Part shown: one piece after another, positions 47,235 to 57,764 of the stretch
How the letters are laid out: each line of letters begins with the position of its first letter
How positions within the stretch are numbered: the first letter of the stretch is position 1
Assembly (NCBI RefSeq): GCF_000001735.4
Contig: NC_003075.7
Coordinates: 12,959,001-13,023,000 of the forward strand
DNA: 64,000 bases
Origin: Arabidopsis thaliana
Taxonomy: Eukaryota; Streptophyta; Magnoliopsida; Brassicales; Brassicaceae
Direction: 5' to 3'
The notes under the pieces: model-generated
Database searches by the model: none
Seen by the model: the letters and a program-made list of their open reading frames with translations, nothing else
Told to the model about the DNA's origin: nothing
Program-made: the position numbers and the translations under genes

Positions 47235-47306
47235 GCCCACCGTGGGGCTCGAACCCACGACCAGAAGGTTAAGAGCCTTGCGCTCTACCAACTGAGCTAG
47301 ACGGGC
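47235..47306 (-). tRNA. tRNA-Lys (anticodon CTT)
   Basis: The minus strand begins GCCCGTCTAGCTCAGTTGG and ends ...CACGGTGGGC, 72 bases. The acceptor stem pairs GCCCGTC with GGTGGGC (two G-U pairs). The D arm (GCTC/GAGC), B box GGTTCGAGCC and T arm are intact. The anticodon loop reads CTCTTAA, giving CTT for lysine AAG codons. No intron, and no encoded CCA, as in eukaryotic nuclear tRNA genes. The base at the bottom of the anticodon stem is C opposite C (positions 27 and 43). A minus-strand TTTT at 47220-47223, 11 bases beyond the 3' end, is a proper Pol III terminator. Confidence 0.95.
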
Positions 47307-48106
47307 TTGTTGTTAATTTTCCAGCAGAACTATATAAATAATGTAAACTATCCCCATGTCTCATCTTGAGTAAAAGTGTTAAACATTCAACAATCTTTGG
47401 TCACACAAATGAAAAGGCCAACCTTTCAATGCCCGTTCGGCTCTGTACCTAGCAGCTACAAGAACATTTGGCATCTGTGCCTCGTACTGCTGTGGCAAGC
47501 CAGAAGATCGATGTGAAACCGCTCAATACCCACAGGCTCAGTTTCTCTCTAGAGGAAGTTGGAAAATCCCAGTGCTCGTGGTCGTGGAAGTGATGCTATC
47601 AAGGTTAATAAGATGCTTCGGAAACTCTGTTAATACCATCATTGTGGACATTCTCTTCAACATTCGACCCTGACCATAATTTGAATACAGTAAGAAATTC
47701 TCTTTATGATAAATCATCTCTTTTATTACACTGAAACATGACTACAAAGATCTATGCCATAAATTACATGACAAGAATGTTGACCAAAGAGGGACAAAAG
47801 TTTCTTATGCCTAAGAAGTAAGAACAGTAAGTCTGCAACCAACGTGGGCAGATCCATACGCGTCTCTGGAACTGATCAGACCATGTCTCTGCTCTGACAT
47901 CAAATCAATATAATAGTAGATACAATCAGTGGTCCATAATCTTCTCTGCGGCCGTCTGTCTTAACTGCAGAGACTTAATGGAGCCAGAGAGACAGATGCC
48001 TTGATGCTACTTACAATCTCTCGAACAACAAAACAAACAAGAACTATTGACACTCCGAGAAGAAGAGATTTGACAAAGGTGAAGAACTAGGGCTCTGTTT
48101 TGCGCC
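47307..48106. other. Spacer with a coding-like relic, and ZFWD1 3' UTR
   Basis: The part at about 47,400-47,650 has balanced base composition and coding-like plus-strand peptides, one in each of two frames: KRPTFQCPFGSVPSSYKN then WHLC, and SARGRGSDAIKVNKMLRKL. Stops interrupt both. I could not assign a family, so it may be a decayed gene fragment. The right part contains the ZFWD1 3' UTR (minus). Confidence 0.35.
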
Positions 48107-50381
48107 TCAAGACAAAATAGGGGTCGACTCAGTAGACCACTTCCATACTTTAACTTGACCACTTCCATCACCGGTGAAAAATATGCCCCCGGGACCTATC
48201 TGGATTGACCGAATCTCTTGCTTAGCTAAAATTTTGCCCCTTTCCGTAAACCTTACATAAGAACAGAATCTAAGCTTTTGAAAGTAAAACATAATTGTAT
48301 ACTCATGAAACAAACAGCATTGGAAAGACTTACGATGGCAAATCATAGAGGTGCAACGAATTGTCATTGCACGAACATAGCAATACTGGCTTGGCTTCTG
48401 CATCATGGACGCCACAGAGAGCTAGCACGCCCTATATCCAAATAGCCATTGAGAACTTAGTTACATATAGAATGAATCAAGAGAAAGGGTAATATTTCAA
48501 CAAAAATGCTAGGAACTGTACGTATTCTTCTTTGTGAGTATATGTCACTTCTAAGTTTCCACCTTCAGTAGCAGCCCATATCTACAACGGAAAAAAAAAA
48601 AAAAAAAAAACAGGGGGTAATGTCATATTCAGGAATCGAGCCAATTATCTAGCGAGTTAGAACCAAACCTTGACGGTATTGTCCAATGAACATGACAGAA
48701 GAAACTGATCCCAGCAAATGAGAGACATAACAACTGATGTATGCTCTGTAAGCGTTTGAATACACTGCAGATTATCCAGGCTCCAAACCTATTAAAAACA
48801 GATAAGGTAGGCCTATGAGCTTAAACAAAAAAAAAACAGAAAGGGGATTTTAATTTAGGTATAATAGGCACTGGTGACTACTTTTTAAGTAGTGCCACAC
48901 TACTTACTTTTATAGAATTGTCCATGGCACCAGAATAGAGTCTGTTTGCCCCAACATATAAAGAGACAACTGCAAGCGTGTGACCCAATAGTGATGCAGC
49001 TGGATCAAAACAGCTAGTGGTGCTATTGTATCTCCAAACCAAAATAGAGCCATCCTGCAGAAGAATTTTTATCAAAATCCAATAGAACTGTAGATTTCTA
49101 TAGCAGAGGTGGTTTTTCCAAGAGATGACGCAAACTTGAAATGATATTCAAGACAAAAAATGATTTTAAGTATATACATGACGCTGAAGCAAAATTCTAC
49201 TCCAACTCTCCAAGGCCTTAGAAAAGAAGTTTACAGTCAGTAAAAGTATTTACTTGTGTGCCAGCGAACAATAGATCAGTACCCACAACCAATGAATATA
49301 CTTGGCCAACAGGTCCATTGAGGCTCAGGTCTGCATTGTTTTGGATATTCCACGCCTGCATATAATTCAAAAATGTATATCCGTAACAACAATAAACCTC
49401 AACACATAGGACAACAAAAGTGATTCTCAGTATAGATGAAGAGTTTTAATAGTCAAGGAACCATGCAAATGAATCATACTCTGAACTTACCTTAACAAGA
49501 TTTGGCATGCCAACCAATAGCCAGGGACCTTCACTAATGATGCAGCCAACTTCCCCACCAAGATTGAGTACACCTGTACACTACATCGTAGAAAAAAAAA
49601 CAAATACTAGAATGAGAAGTACGCCTATAAAGTAGTCCAAACAACCAGCCATATCAAAATGATGTTTTAAACTCAATAGCTAAACTAAATATGGAGCGAA
49701 ACTCAATCAAACAACAATAAAAGAAATAATTATCAGAGGCAAATCAAAACCTGTCCAGAAGCACAATCCCATATTCGCACAGTTTCATCTTTACTCGCCG
49801 TGTAAAGCTTATCTGATCCTGAAGGCAGAGCAATCCCAGTAACAACCTACTCGAGAAATCAGAACCAAAAAAAAAAAAAACTATCAACATCGCCAACAAG
49901 CACAAGAATCCAGCATCACTTATAAGGACACTCAACAACAAGATACCTTCTGATGCCCGTCAAGCTGCGTCAACAAGGAGAAACTATCTCCTTTGCTCCA
50001 GCAATGCAAGTATCTACATTTATCACCATAAGGGCAATTTCCATCAACCCAGAATTTGCAAAGTTTCTCCGTCTTGGTCACCGTTCTGTTCCCACCAAAT
50101 CTTCCCCAGTTATTAGCAGTCCCGCTGAACCCAGGCCCTCTCCGGTGACTCGGACCCGCAAACCCAGATTCATCAGCGACCCTTTTATTTGAAGAAGCTG
50201 CTACTGGACCCGAACCCGGACCCGGCAATTCTCTATGCAGGTAAGGGCATGGGTAACGATTGCACCGGCCAGCTCGCCAGTGGAAACAAACCTTCTGATT
50301 TGAGTCCGTCGTCGGCCGATTAGAGCCACCGCCCAGTCTTTGAAAGACTCTCTTGTTTCCTCCGTTCATATCTAAATCCAT
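48107..50381 (-). CDS. ZFWD1: ZFWD1, CCCH zinc-finger and WD40 protein
   Basis: Nine exons (50381-49947, 49846-49751, 49580-49491, 49355-49254, 49054-48908, 48788-48669, 48581-48522, 48431-48334, 48251-48107) give 430 residues. Two CCCH fingers lie in exon 1: VCFHWRAGRCNRYPCPYLH near residues 31-50 and LCKFWVDGNCPYGDKCRYLH near 108-127. They are separated by a Gly/Pro/Ser-rich linker. Then come WD40 units, starting at QLDGHQKVVTGIALP and with typical ends TVRIWD, SILVWR, NSIKVWSL, NTVKIWA and GQVKVWKW. CCCH fingers bind RNA and the WD propeller binds proteins, so a role in RNA metabolism is likely; the cellular target is not known to me. Most exon borders fall between WD strands. Confidence 0.94.
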
Positions 50382-50844
50382 CGAATTGGATTCTCTCTAA
50401 ATTACGACTCAGAAAACTCGGAATTGGATTATCCTGTAAACGTCGAATGGATCATTACTGTTCAAAATACCAAATCCGATCATAAGTAAACAAAAACAAG
50501 CGCGAAAATCGAACGAACCCCTAACAGAATTTACCTCTCTGAATCAAGAGTACATAAATAATCTCTCACAAAGGAGTTTTCTTTGATAAATCAAAATTGG
50601 AAGAAGATGTCAAGCGGCTTCGGTTTTTTTTAATCTTCGGATCATTCTTGAAGAAAACATAAGTGAAGATCCCTCCACGTCAGCTTCACATCAATGGTCG
50701 TTTAATTTCTTCTTGTTTTACTATAAATTTTTGAAAATTTGATCTGTCTATAAACTATTGTTAATCAAAGTTGTATATAAAACCAGATTCTACCATTTGT
50801 AATTTTGTAGTAATTTGTTACAAATTACACCGAGTTAAGGTAAA
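50382..50844. other. ZFWD1 promoter and ABCB28 3' UTR
   Basis: Short spacer between two minus-strand genes. The left half contains the ZFWD1 5' UTR and possibly a 5' leader intron; the right half the ABCB28 3' UTR. No ORF of note. Confidence 0.6.
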
Positions 50845-53800
50845 TTACTCAAAGGCTAGTCTCTGAGTGCCAACAAGTGAAGCATATGATCCCTTTTGCG
50901 CTACCAATTCGGAATGTGTTCCAAGCTCTATGATCTTCCCATCAGAGCACACAGCGATCTGATTCGCGCTCTGAACTGTGCTCAGTCTGTGAGCGATGAC
51001 TAATGTTGTCCTGTCTTTCATCAGACGGTTCAACGCACTCTGGACTAACCGCTCGCTCACTGCATCCAGCGCACTTGTGGCCTGCAACAAAGTAAGCAAG
51101 AGAGAGACTAAGCAGAGATGTCTCATACTAACTGTTTGTGTTCTTGTTTGATATGCTATTACTTAGGTAAAGGTTCTAGCAAAGCAGACAGTTCATCAAA
51201 GGCGAGATTATTAAAATAAGAGTCTCTCACCTCATCGAGAATCAAGATGGGGGCATTCTTCAGCAGAGATCGGGCTATGGCAACTCTCTAACACATTGAT
51301 AAACAAGCACATCAAAGCAGTTGCAAAAGTCTATCAGAAATCAAAAACATGTAGCTCATAATGTTTCTATACCTGTCGTTGTCCTCCGCTAAGCAAGCCT
51401 CCTCTTTCACCAACCAGTGTATCGTATCCCTATAAACAAACACCGGTATTGCTCACAAGAATTGATGTGCAATTGCCAGGAAGAAACAGGAAAGTATAAG
51501 GCACACGAATCTGAACCTGAGGAAGTGAGATTATAAAATCATGAGCGTTGGCAGCTTTGGCTGCCTTAATGATGTCGTCCTTGGACACATGCTCATTGGG
51601 GAGACCATATGCAATATTCTCGGCCACGGAGAGAGAAAAGAGAACCGGTTCCTGAATCACACAGAAAGATAACCTTTGAAGAAGAAGAGAAGAAATGATC
51701 CAACCATGCCTGACACATAGATGTTACGTATACACACCTGATTCACAATTGAGACAACCTTAGCCCATTCACTCTTGTCAAACATCCTCACATCTTCTCC
51801 ACCCACAGTAATACGTCCTTGTGTTGGCTGCAAGAATTGAAAATTCAACATATCAGCATAATGTAAAAGTGGCAGTAAACATAGTCTCAACAGATATTAA
51901 ACTTCAAATTGGAAGAGGAGGGTAGATTAACCTCATAGAAGCGTGCCAATAACTGTACAATAGTACTTTTTCCCGCACCACTAGAGCCAACAAGAGCAGT
52001 TACAGTACCAGAATTCAACGTCAAACTCAGCCCATCAAGAACTTTCACGTCGGGTCGTAGAGGATAAGCAAAATGCACATCTACACTAGACAAAATAGAA
52101 CATGGAAAAGAAAAACAGATATGAAAAAGGTAAAAAGCTGTAGTAAGATATGATGAAGAGAGTTTTTCTTGGTCTGATTTTACCATCAAGACAGACATCT
52201 CCAGCCCATGTTAGGGTACGTAGATTGTTAGTTGATTTCAGATTTGACATGTAGTACTTATCGAGGTGACGGATATTCACATTTGGGCCAGCAGACAAGA
52301 ACAATTTAAGGTTTTCATCTTGGACTTTCTTTGTATGTATATCTCTTTCTAACCCGTAGGCAAGAGCCTCATCTATGTCCACCGCGTTTAAAATGGAATT
52401 GATCCTGTCAATAGCAGCAAAAGTCCCACGTAGATCTCCAAACGTGTTTACAAGCCCTTGGACCTGGATAACAGAATCACTGGTTATGGTAAACTAAATT
52501 ACATGTATAGCATATGTGTGACAGTAAATGATGTGTAGACAGAGGTACTTACAGCAAATGTTAGAGTGAATGTGTATCCAATGAACGAAACAACTGTTCC
52601 AACAGCGAGCTCACCCTGGGTTGGAGAAATTTTAAGAATAAGAACCAAGAAAAATAAAGTGCAAAAGAGCTAAAATGTAACAACATAAGAAACTACACAA
52701 AAGAGAGATACAGAGAAATTTGATTCTTAGTTTTTTTTTATTTAAAAATTCAGAAGGTAGTAACTTGATTCTAGCTAGAAACATCCAGTCATTTGTTCCA
52801 GAAAGTATAAACAACGAGTAACACTATCTTCTGCAATAGAAATTCATAAAAACACGATTCTCTTTATGTTTTAGGGGGCAAGAAGCATAATTTCAACTTG
52901 AATGATCATAATGGCAATCAACAAGTCTTACAGGCAGGTATATCTTACCGTCTTCACCTTGCTTCCCCCAAGACAGTAAAGAGCCAACAGAGAAATATAA
53001 ACAGCAACTCTTGTTATAGATTCATTTATAGACTTGAAAGTACCAAGCTTTAAGCCGCTAAGCTTGTAAGCAAGAATCTGTACATCAAACAAAAGTTTAG
53101 ATTAATAGATTATGGATCAGTTAGAAAAAAGAACAATTGTTTAGAAGAAATCAGTTTTAGCTAGTAAGAAGTCTGAAATATGACCTGACTACCGAAGATA
53201 GACATCTGACGTTTTTCGCCGCTGAATGATCTTACCTATAAAGAGATACAAATTACTTGAGTCTTCAAGGGTAAATCAAAGTTTCTTCAGATAATTTAAT
53301 CTGCCCTAAAAGATACAAATACGATGAAGTCAAGAACTTACAGTTCGGATTGCAGAGAACGTTTCTGATACACAATCAGACATTGTTGCTTGAGCTAATC
53401 CATGCGATTTATAAACAGGAACAGTCGATCTCTTGTACACAGCTTTTGAGATTTGACCGAGGGAGTAGATGTAGAGGTAAGCAAAGTAAGCAAAGATGAC
53501 CAAAGTAATTACCAAAAATAAAAAGTTTAGGAGAATGAAAAAGACATAGAGAATTTACCAACTAGAACTGACACAGCTAGCATCAATAGACCAAGTACAG
53601 GTGCAAGTTGAGGAGATAGAGTAAATAGGATACATATTGTTCCAAAAACCTACAAAAGGGATAACGCATAAGCCATGAGAACTGGGCATTCTTGAGATGC
53701 AACAGGATAGTCTTTGTCATTTATAGAACTCCAAAAATAACAGCAGACACCAACACCAGGCTAAGATTAAATCTGTATTCATTATGAAAAATGTATGTAC

Positions 53801-54912
53801 AAACACAAAAATCTCACATTTGCATAGTAAAGAAATGGCTTGCCTCTGTAAATGCCCTAAATCCACGATCTCGTGAGATGTTATCATTCACAATGCTATT
53901 CAGAGCACCAAGATCAGACGTGAGTAGCCCCGTTAGCTCTCCAACCTAAAACAAATGAACTCAATCTAACATAAGGAAGGTTTGTGCCAAAATGTCTCAA
54001 ACCTGAGCAAACCAAGAATAAAAGGAACAGACCTTGTATTTGTCGAAGAACTCTGCCTGAATATATAAAAGACAAAAAAAAGAAACCCATCAATGATATT
54101 TCAATACAGCCAACAATATAGCTTAAGCGAACTTTGATCATACTAAACAAAACATACCTTCTGGATCAAAACCCTTCTGAAAATCTGAGCTCTTAATATT
54201 GCCATAACGTTTTCCCAGATAGCAGTCATGTTGGTCACAAAAGCAATAGTAAAGATGGGTTCCAACGAGTACAAAACAGCAATTTTGCTCAGCAGCCGCC
54301 ACAAAGGCTCCGGTCTCACCCCAATCAGTACTTCAAAGAATCTACCTTTACTCAAAACAATAACACTTACCATTATAAAACAGCTTCACCAAGATAAAGA
54401 GAAACACAGATGACAAGCTAAATCATCATACCCAAACTTAAACTACATCAAACCCAAAGAGAAAAAAAGAGTACAGTTACAATTTGCTAATGGTGGGAGA
54501 GTGGATTGAAGAACCGATTACCAGAAAAAACAGGCATAGAGAGAGTGCAAGTACTGCATCCAAGGAGAGTCAATAAGCAAACACTGAGCCTGAGCTTGTG
54601 CTTGCTCATCAAGCTCCACAGAAGCCCCCAACTAATTAAATCCTTCGATTCAGCCTCAGATTTGGATTCTTCAATCTTTGGGTCTGGTTCTTCCACGATA
54701 GGCGGCGCTCCGGTAACATAGGCCCGAGCCAATCCATCGGATTTTGCTCTCAACGAATCCCGGAACGGCGCAGTGGAGTTAGGTAAGCTGCAGAAGGAAA
54801 GAAAGGGCTTTAAACCGCCGTAGGGTCTAAGGACTGAAGCTTGGCACCGTCTACGAGCGACGAGGACTCGAGTGGAACCGTGGTGGAAGAGAAGAGTCGT
54901 TGCAGACGCCAT
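50845..54912 (-). CDS. ABCB28: ABCB28, half-size ABC transporter (TAP-like), likely plastid
   Basis: Sixteen exons give 714 residues: 54912-54522, 54345-54158, 54056-54033 (24 nt), 53945-53844, 53649-53559, 53442-53342, 53235-53185, 53077-52949, 52615-52553, 52463-52184, 52080-51932, 51827-51738, 51651-51517, 51429-51373, 51287-51231 and 51081-50845. The N-terminal 60 residues ([20 protein letters not shown]) look like a chloroplast transit peptide. One membrane domain precedes one nucleotide-binding domain: Walker [11 protein letters not shown]-loop VNQEPVLF, signature LSGGQRQ, Walker B ILILDEATSALD, H-loop IAHRLST. Half transporters work as dimers; the cargo is unknown. Intron 4 has a GC donor (GAG|gcaagc at 53843), required by phase. 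An in-frame ATG nine codons upstream (54939) is less likely. Confidence 0.94.
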
Positions 54913-55340
54913 TGATATTGGTCCAACGAGCTTAACCACTGTATAAAATGGCTAATTTTGGAACTTCATCCAAAAAAAAAAAAGCGGCGTCTGAATTTCA
55001 CTTTCCTCTCTCGGACCTTACAAAAAGCCACGTGGACTGATCGATGAACATACAAGTAGTGACGTAACGTCTTCTCTTCTTCTTTTTCGACATCACATAC
55101 ATATACAGTAAGTTAGTAACCGTAGTAACGTCTTTCGAATACGTAAGAACTTGCGATGATGGATTTTTGTGAATCTCAATAATCTGATTTATTCTTTATA
55201 TTCATTAAAAGAAAAAAAAAACTGATTTCACGAGGAGAAATACTTGTCATCAAAACAAAGAAAAACAAAAATCATGATAGTTACACTTTTTTCTTTTCCA
55301 AAAGAAAAGGTTTACGTGAAAGTTCTTCTTGGGTTATGGA
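54913..55340. promoter_or_regulatory. ABCB28 promoter region
   Basis: Non-coding upstream region of the minus-strand ABCB28 gene. It has a CCACGTGG core near 55,029 (gccacgtgga), a palindromic G-box of the kind read by bZIP and bHLH factors in light-regulated plastid genes. Its use is inferred. Confidence 0.5.
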
Positions 55341-55344
55341 CTCG

Positions 55345-56345
55345 ATGCAAACTTTAGCTGTCATCAAAATTGATCATCATGTCTCCTAATTGAGAAATCC
55401 AAATAGCACTTGGAACTTTTGCTATCATCAAAACTGTACTACTTACCCCAGTTGCTCACTTCTTCTTTTGCTATTCAAAGAAGAATATAACCCAAGTTAC
55501 CCAAAATTTTATTTACCAAAGCGTTACCCAACTTTCTATTTACCAAAGAGCCTTACTGCCTTAGATCTTTTGATATTCAACGAAGTACCCGAAACTTATG
55601 TGAAGTGCTTTGCCGGGTAGGTATCTTGCTATATACAAGTGTTCGGATTTTACTGCTACTCACCAATAAAATATCCCGTAGATTTTTACTATATGGATCA
55701 TTTTCTCTTTACAATCTCGAAACATTTGTTATTTCCATAAATACTGTATATAAATCTCTTGATACTACTTATACACTATCACTATCTTGTATCTTTTGCT
55801 ATTTTTTTTTTTTTATTTTTTTTTTGTATCTTTTGCTATTTACATAGGATCGTTTCTCAGTTACATTACTGCCTAAAGCTTTGACTAAATTAAAAGTGTC
55901 TCCGCATCCTTTTTTTTTTATTTGCAGACATTTTTTGAAACCCTTTTTTTTTTTTTTTGGGTCAAACATTTTTTGAAACGTTAGATATCTATATAGTGCC
56001 TATAATTTATCATATTTACAAAAACTCACGGAACTTTGGATATTTACCAAACGTCCTTGAGTCTTGATATTTGCTGAATTAGCAGAAAGGCAGAAACTGT
56101 TGCTATCAACCAACCTGGAACTTTTGCTATTTACATAAGTGCCTAGAACTTTTCTTAGACACGGAAATGCCAGAATCATCTAACTTTAATTTTACAGGTG
56201 AGCCCAAACTTTTTGTTTTCAATTCACTGAATTACGTAATAGTATTATATTTTGATTTGTTGCTTATGGGGAGACCAAAGATTATATATTCTGCACTCAA
56301 AAACATTTGCATTTGACAACAACTTTTACCATTTACATTCGTTTC
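55345..56345. repeat. Degenerate minisatellite of about 25-35 base units downstream of CBF2
   Basis: About 1 kb is built of loosely repeated units close to gaacttttgctatttaccaa followed by agtgccc or agcgttaccc. Clear members start at about 55,411 (ggaacttttgctatcatcaa), 55,505 (attttatttaccaaagcg), 55,530 (actttctatttaccaaag), 55,843 (cttttgctatttacatag), 56,032 (gaactttggatatttaccaa), 56,110 (tggaacttttgctatttaca) and 56,136. The intervening DNA looks like more decayed units, with T-runs expanded at 55,805 and 55,940. Unit lengths and sequence vary strongly, so the array is old. No ORF inside is credible. Confidence 0.65.
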
Positions 56346-56435
56346 TCACAACCAAAAAAAGAAGAAGATCCATTCTAAAAAAGGATCAAATGTATAAAAA
56401 GCTATAATACCAAAAATGGAAATAAAAATCGAATT

Positions 56436-57086
56436 TTAATAGCTCCATAAGGACACGTCATCATCTCCCTCGACATCAAAATTATAGTTCCATTGAACCG
56501 ACGGCGACGGTAAAAGCATCCCTTCGGCCATGTTATCCAACAAACTAGACATCCCCAACATCGCCTCTTCATCCATATAAAACGCATCTTGGCTCTGTTC
56601 CGGCGTATAAATAGCCTCCACCAAGGTCTCCTCCATGTCAAGACCATGAGCATCCGTCGTCATATGACACATCTCATCTTGAAAATTCAACGCGGCTTCA
56701 GCCGCCGCCTTTTGGATTTCCTTGGCACAGGTTGATTCCGGGATTCGTAGCCGCCAAGCCGAGTCAGCGAAATTGAGACAGGCAGATCTGCCACGGAGAG
56801 CTATGGCGGCGACGTCGTGAGCACGAGCTGCCATCTCAGCGGTTTGGAAAGTCCCGAGCCAAATCCTCGTTTTCTTGTTTGGCTCTCTCAACTCACACAC
56901 CCACTTACCGGAGTTTCTTTGACGAACTCCTCTGTAAATTGGGTGACGAGTCTCACGAAACTTCTTCCTTCCCGCTGGTTTCTTGGGGCAGCTCGTGGCA
57001 AGCTTCGGACTGTAATCACCGCCTGAGGAAACCGGAGACTCGTAATCGGAGCCAAACATTTCAGAAAAGGCAGAAAATGAGTTCAT
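56436..57086 (-). CDS. CBF2: CBF2/DREB1C, AP2/ERF cold-response transcription activator
   Basis: Intronless, 216 residues, [20 protein letters not shown] start. The AP2 domain ([19 protein letters not shown] to LNFA, about residues 48-106) binds the CRT/DRE element CCGAC. It is framed by the CBF signatures [15 protein letters not shown] and DSAWR, which set this clade apart from other DREBs. The acidic C-terminus ending DDDVSLWSY is the activation domain. The protein turns on COR genes and freezing tolerance within hours of cold. It is distinguished from its neighbours by [17 protein letters not shown] and [10 protein letters not shown]. It is the leftmost, most downstream member of the tandem; the array downstream of it is not shared with the other copies. 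Confidence 0.98.
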   Translation of the reverse strand: MNSFSAFSEMFGSDYESPVSSGGDYSPKLATSCPKKPAGRKKFRETRHPIYRGVRQRNSGKWVCELREPNKKTRIWLGTFQTAEMAARAHDVAAIALRGRSACLNFADSAWRLRIPESTCAKEIQKAAAEAALNFQDEMCHMTTDAHGLDMEETLVEAIYTPEQSQDAFYMDEEAMLGMSSLLDNMAEGMLLPSPSVQWNYNFDVEGDDDVSLWSY

Positions 57087-57263
57087 TGATCAGAAGAGTA
57101 CTCTGTTTCAAGAAACTGGATAAGGTTTATGAGAGTAGAGTAAGTAGAAGATCTCTGTCTTTTTTTGTATGGTATGATAAAATATTTATTTCTCTATCTA
57201 TCTTTCTTTTCTAATTCAGGTAAGTGTTTGAAGTTATAGAAATGTTGGAGTGAGAGCTTGCTG
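57087..57263 (-). promoter_or_regulatory. CBF2 5' UTR region
   Basis: The first 43 bases upstream of the ATG are identical to the same stretch at CBF3 and nearly so at CBF1. The remainder up to the TATA box at 57264 is less conserved and contains tttctctatctatcttt-type tracts on the plus strand. Confidence 0.7.
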
Positions 57264-57413
57264 TTTATATTGGCCGGAAGATATTTGGATATTTGTGGGG
57301 TCGAACGCGGAGTTTCTGTCTCTGTGAATGCCACGTGGATAAGAAACAGCTAAGCGATCCCACGGTTTTGTAATTATCAAGGCTGTCAATCACTGAGAAT
57401 CTGACATGTGTCC
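57264..57413 (-). promoter_or_regulatory. CBF2 proximal promoter: TATA, CGCG/ICEr2-like box, G-box, ICEr1
   Basis: Minus strand. TATAAA at 57264-57269 directly follows GGCCAAT. An ACTCCGCGT box (ICEr2-like, with a CCGCGT core at 57305-57310 suited to CAMTA factors) is next. A perfect G-box CACGTG at 57332-57337 follows. The exact ICEr1 sequence GGACACATGTCAGA at 57400-57413 is last. ICEr1/ICEr2 are the experimentally defined cold-induction elements of this gene, and G-boxes here are known PIF targets. The order is kept at CBF1 and CBF3 with differences in each box. Confidence 0.85.
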
Positions 57414-57732
57414 TTTGACCCATCTTGGGAAGTTTCTGACCCTTCACTGGTTGATGCCTTTAGGGTATGAATTTTTTTAACTTCTTATTGTATGAATGTG
57501 TGGCTGTAGTTTATAGGGTACGACAACCATTATTAAATATTATTTTTCCACGAATAACAAATTGTTTATAATTGTCGCTTTTCTATGGTAAAATAATTAG
57601 ACATAATGATCCGTGAAACGAGATATTTTCAAATGCTCTTTCTGTCTTTTCTCCATTCACATATCGTGCATTGCAAATACTTCTAGAGTATAGTGAGATT
57701 AGATATTTGTGTCCTAAAAAAAATGTTATATT

Positions 57733-57764
<32 letters not shown>

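Noticed and set aside
56817-57026. Plus-strand ORF opposite the CBF2 AP2 domain, similar in CBF3 and CBF1
   Set aside because: Shadow of the conserved AP2 coding strand. Antisense transcripts exist near CBF1, but no reason to think this ORF is translated.
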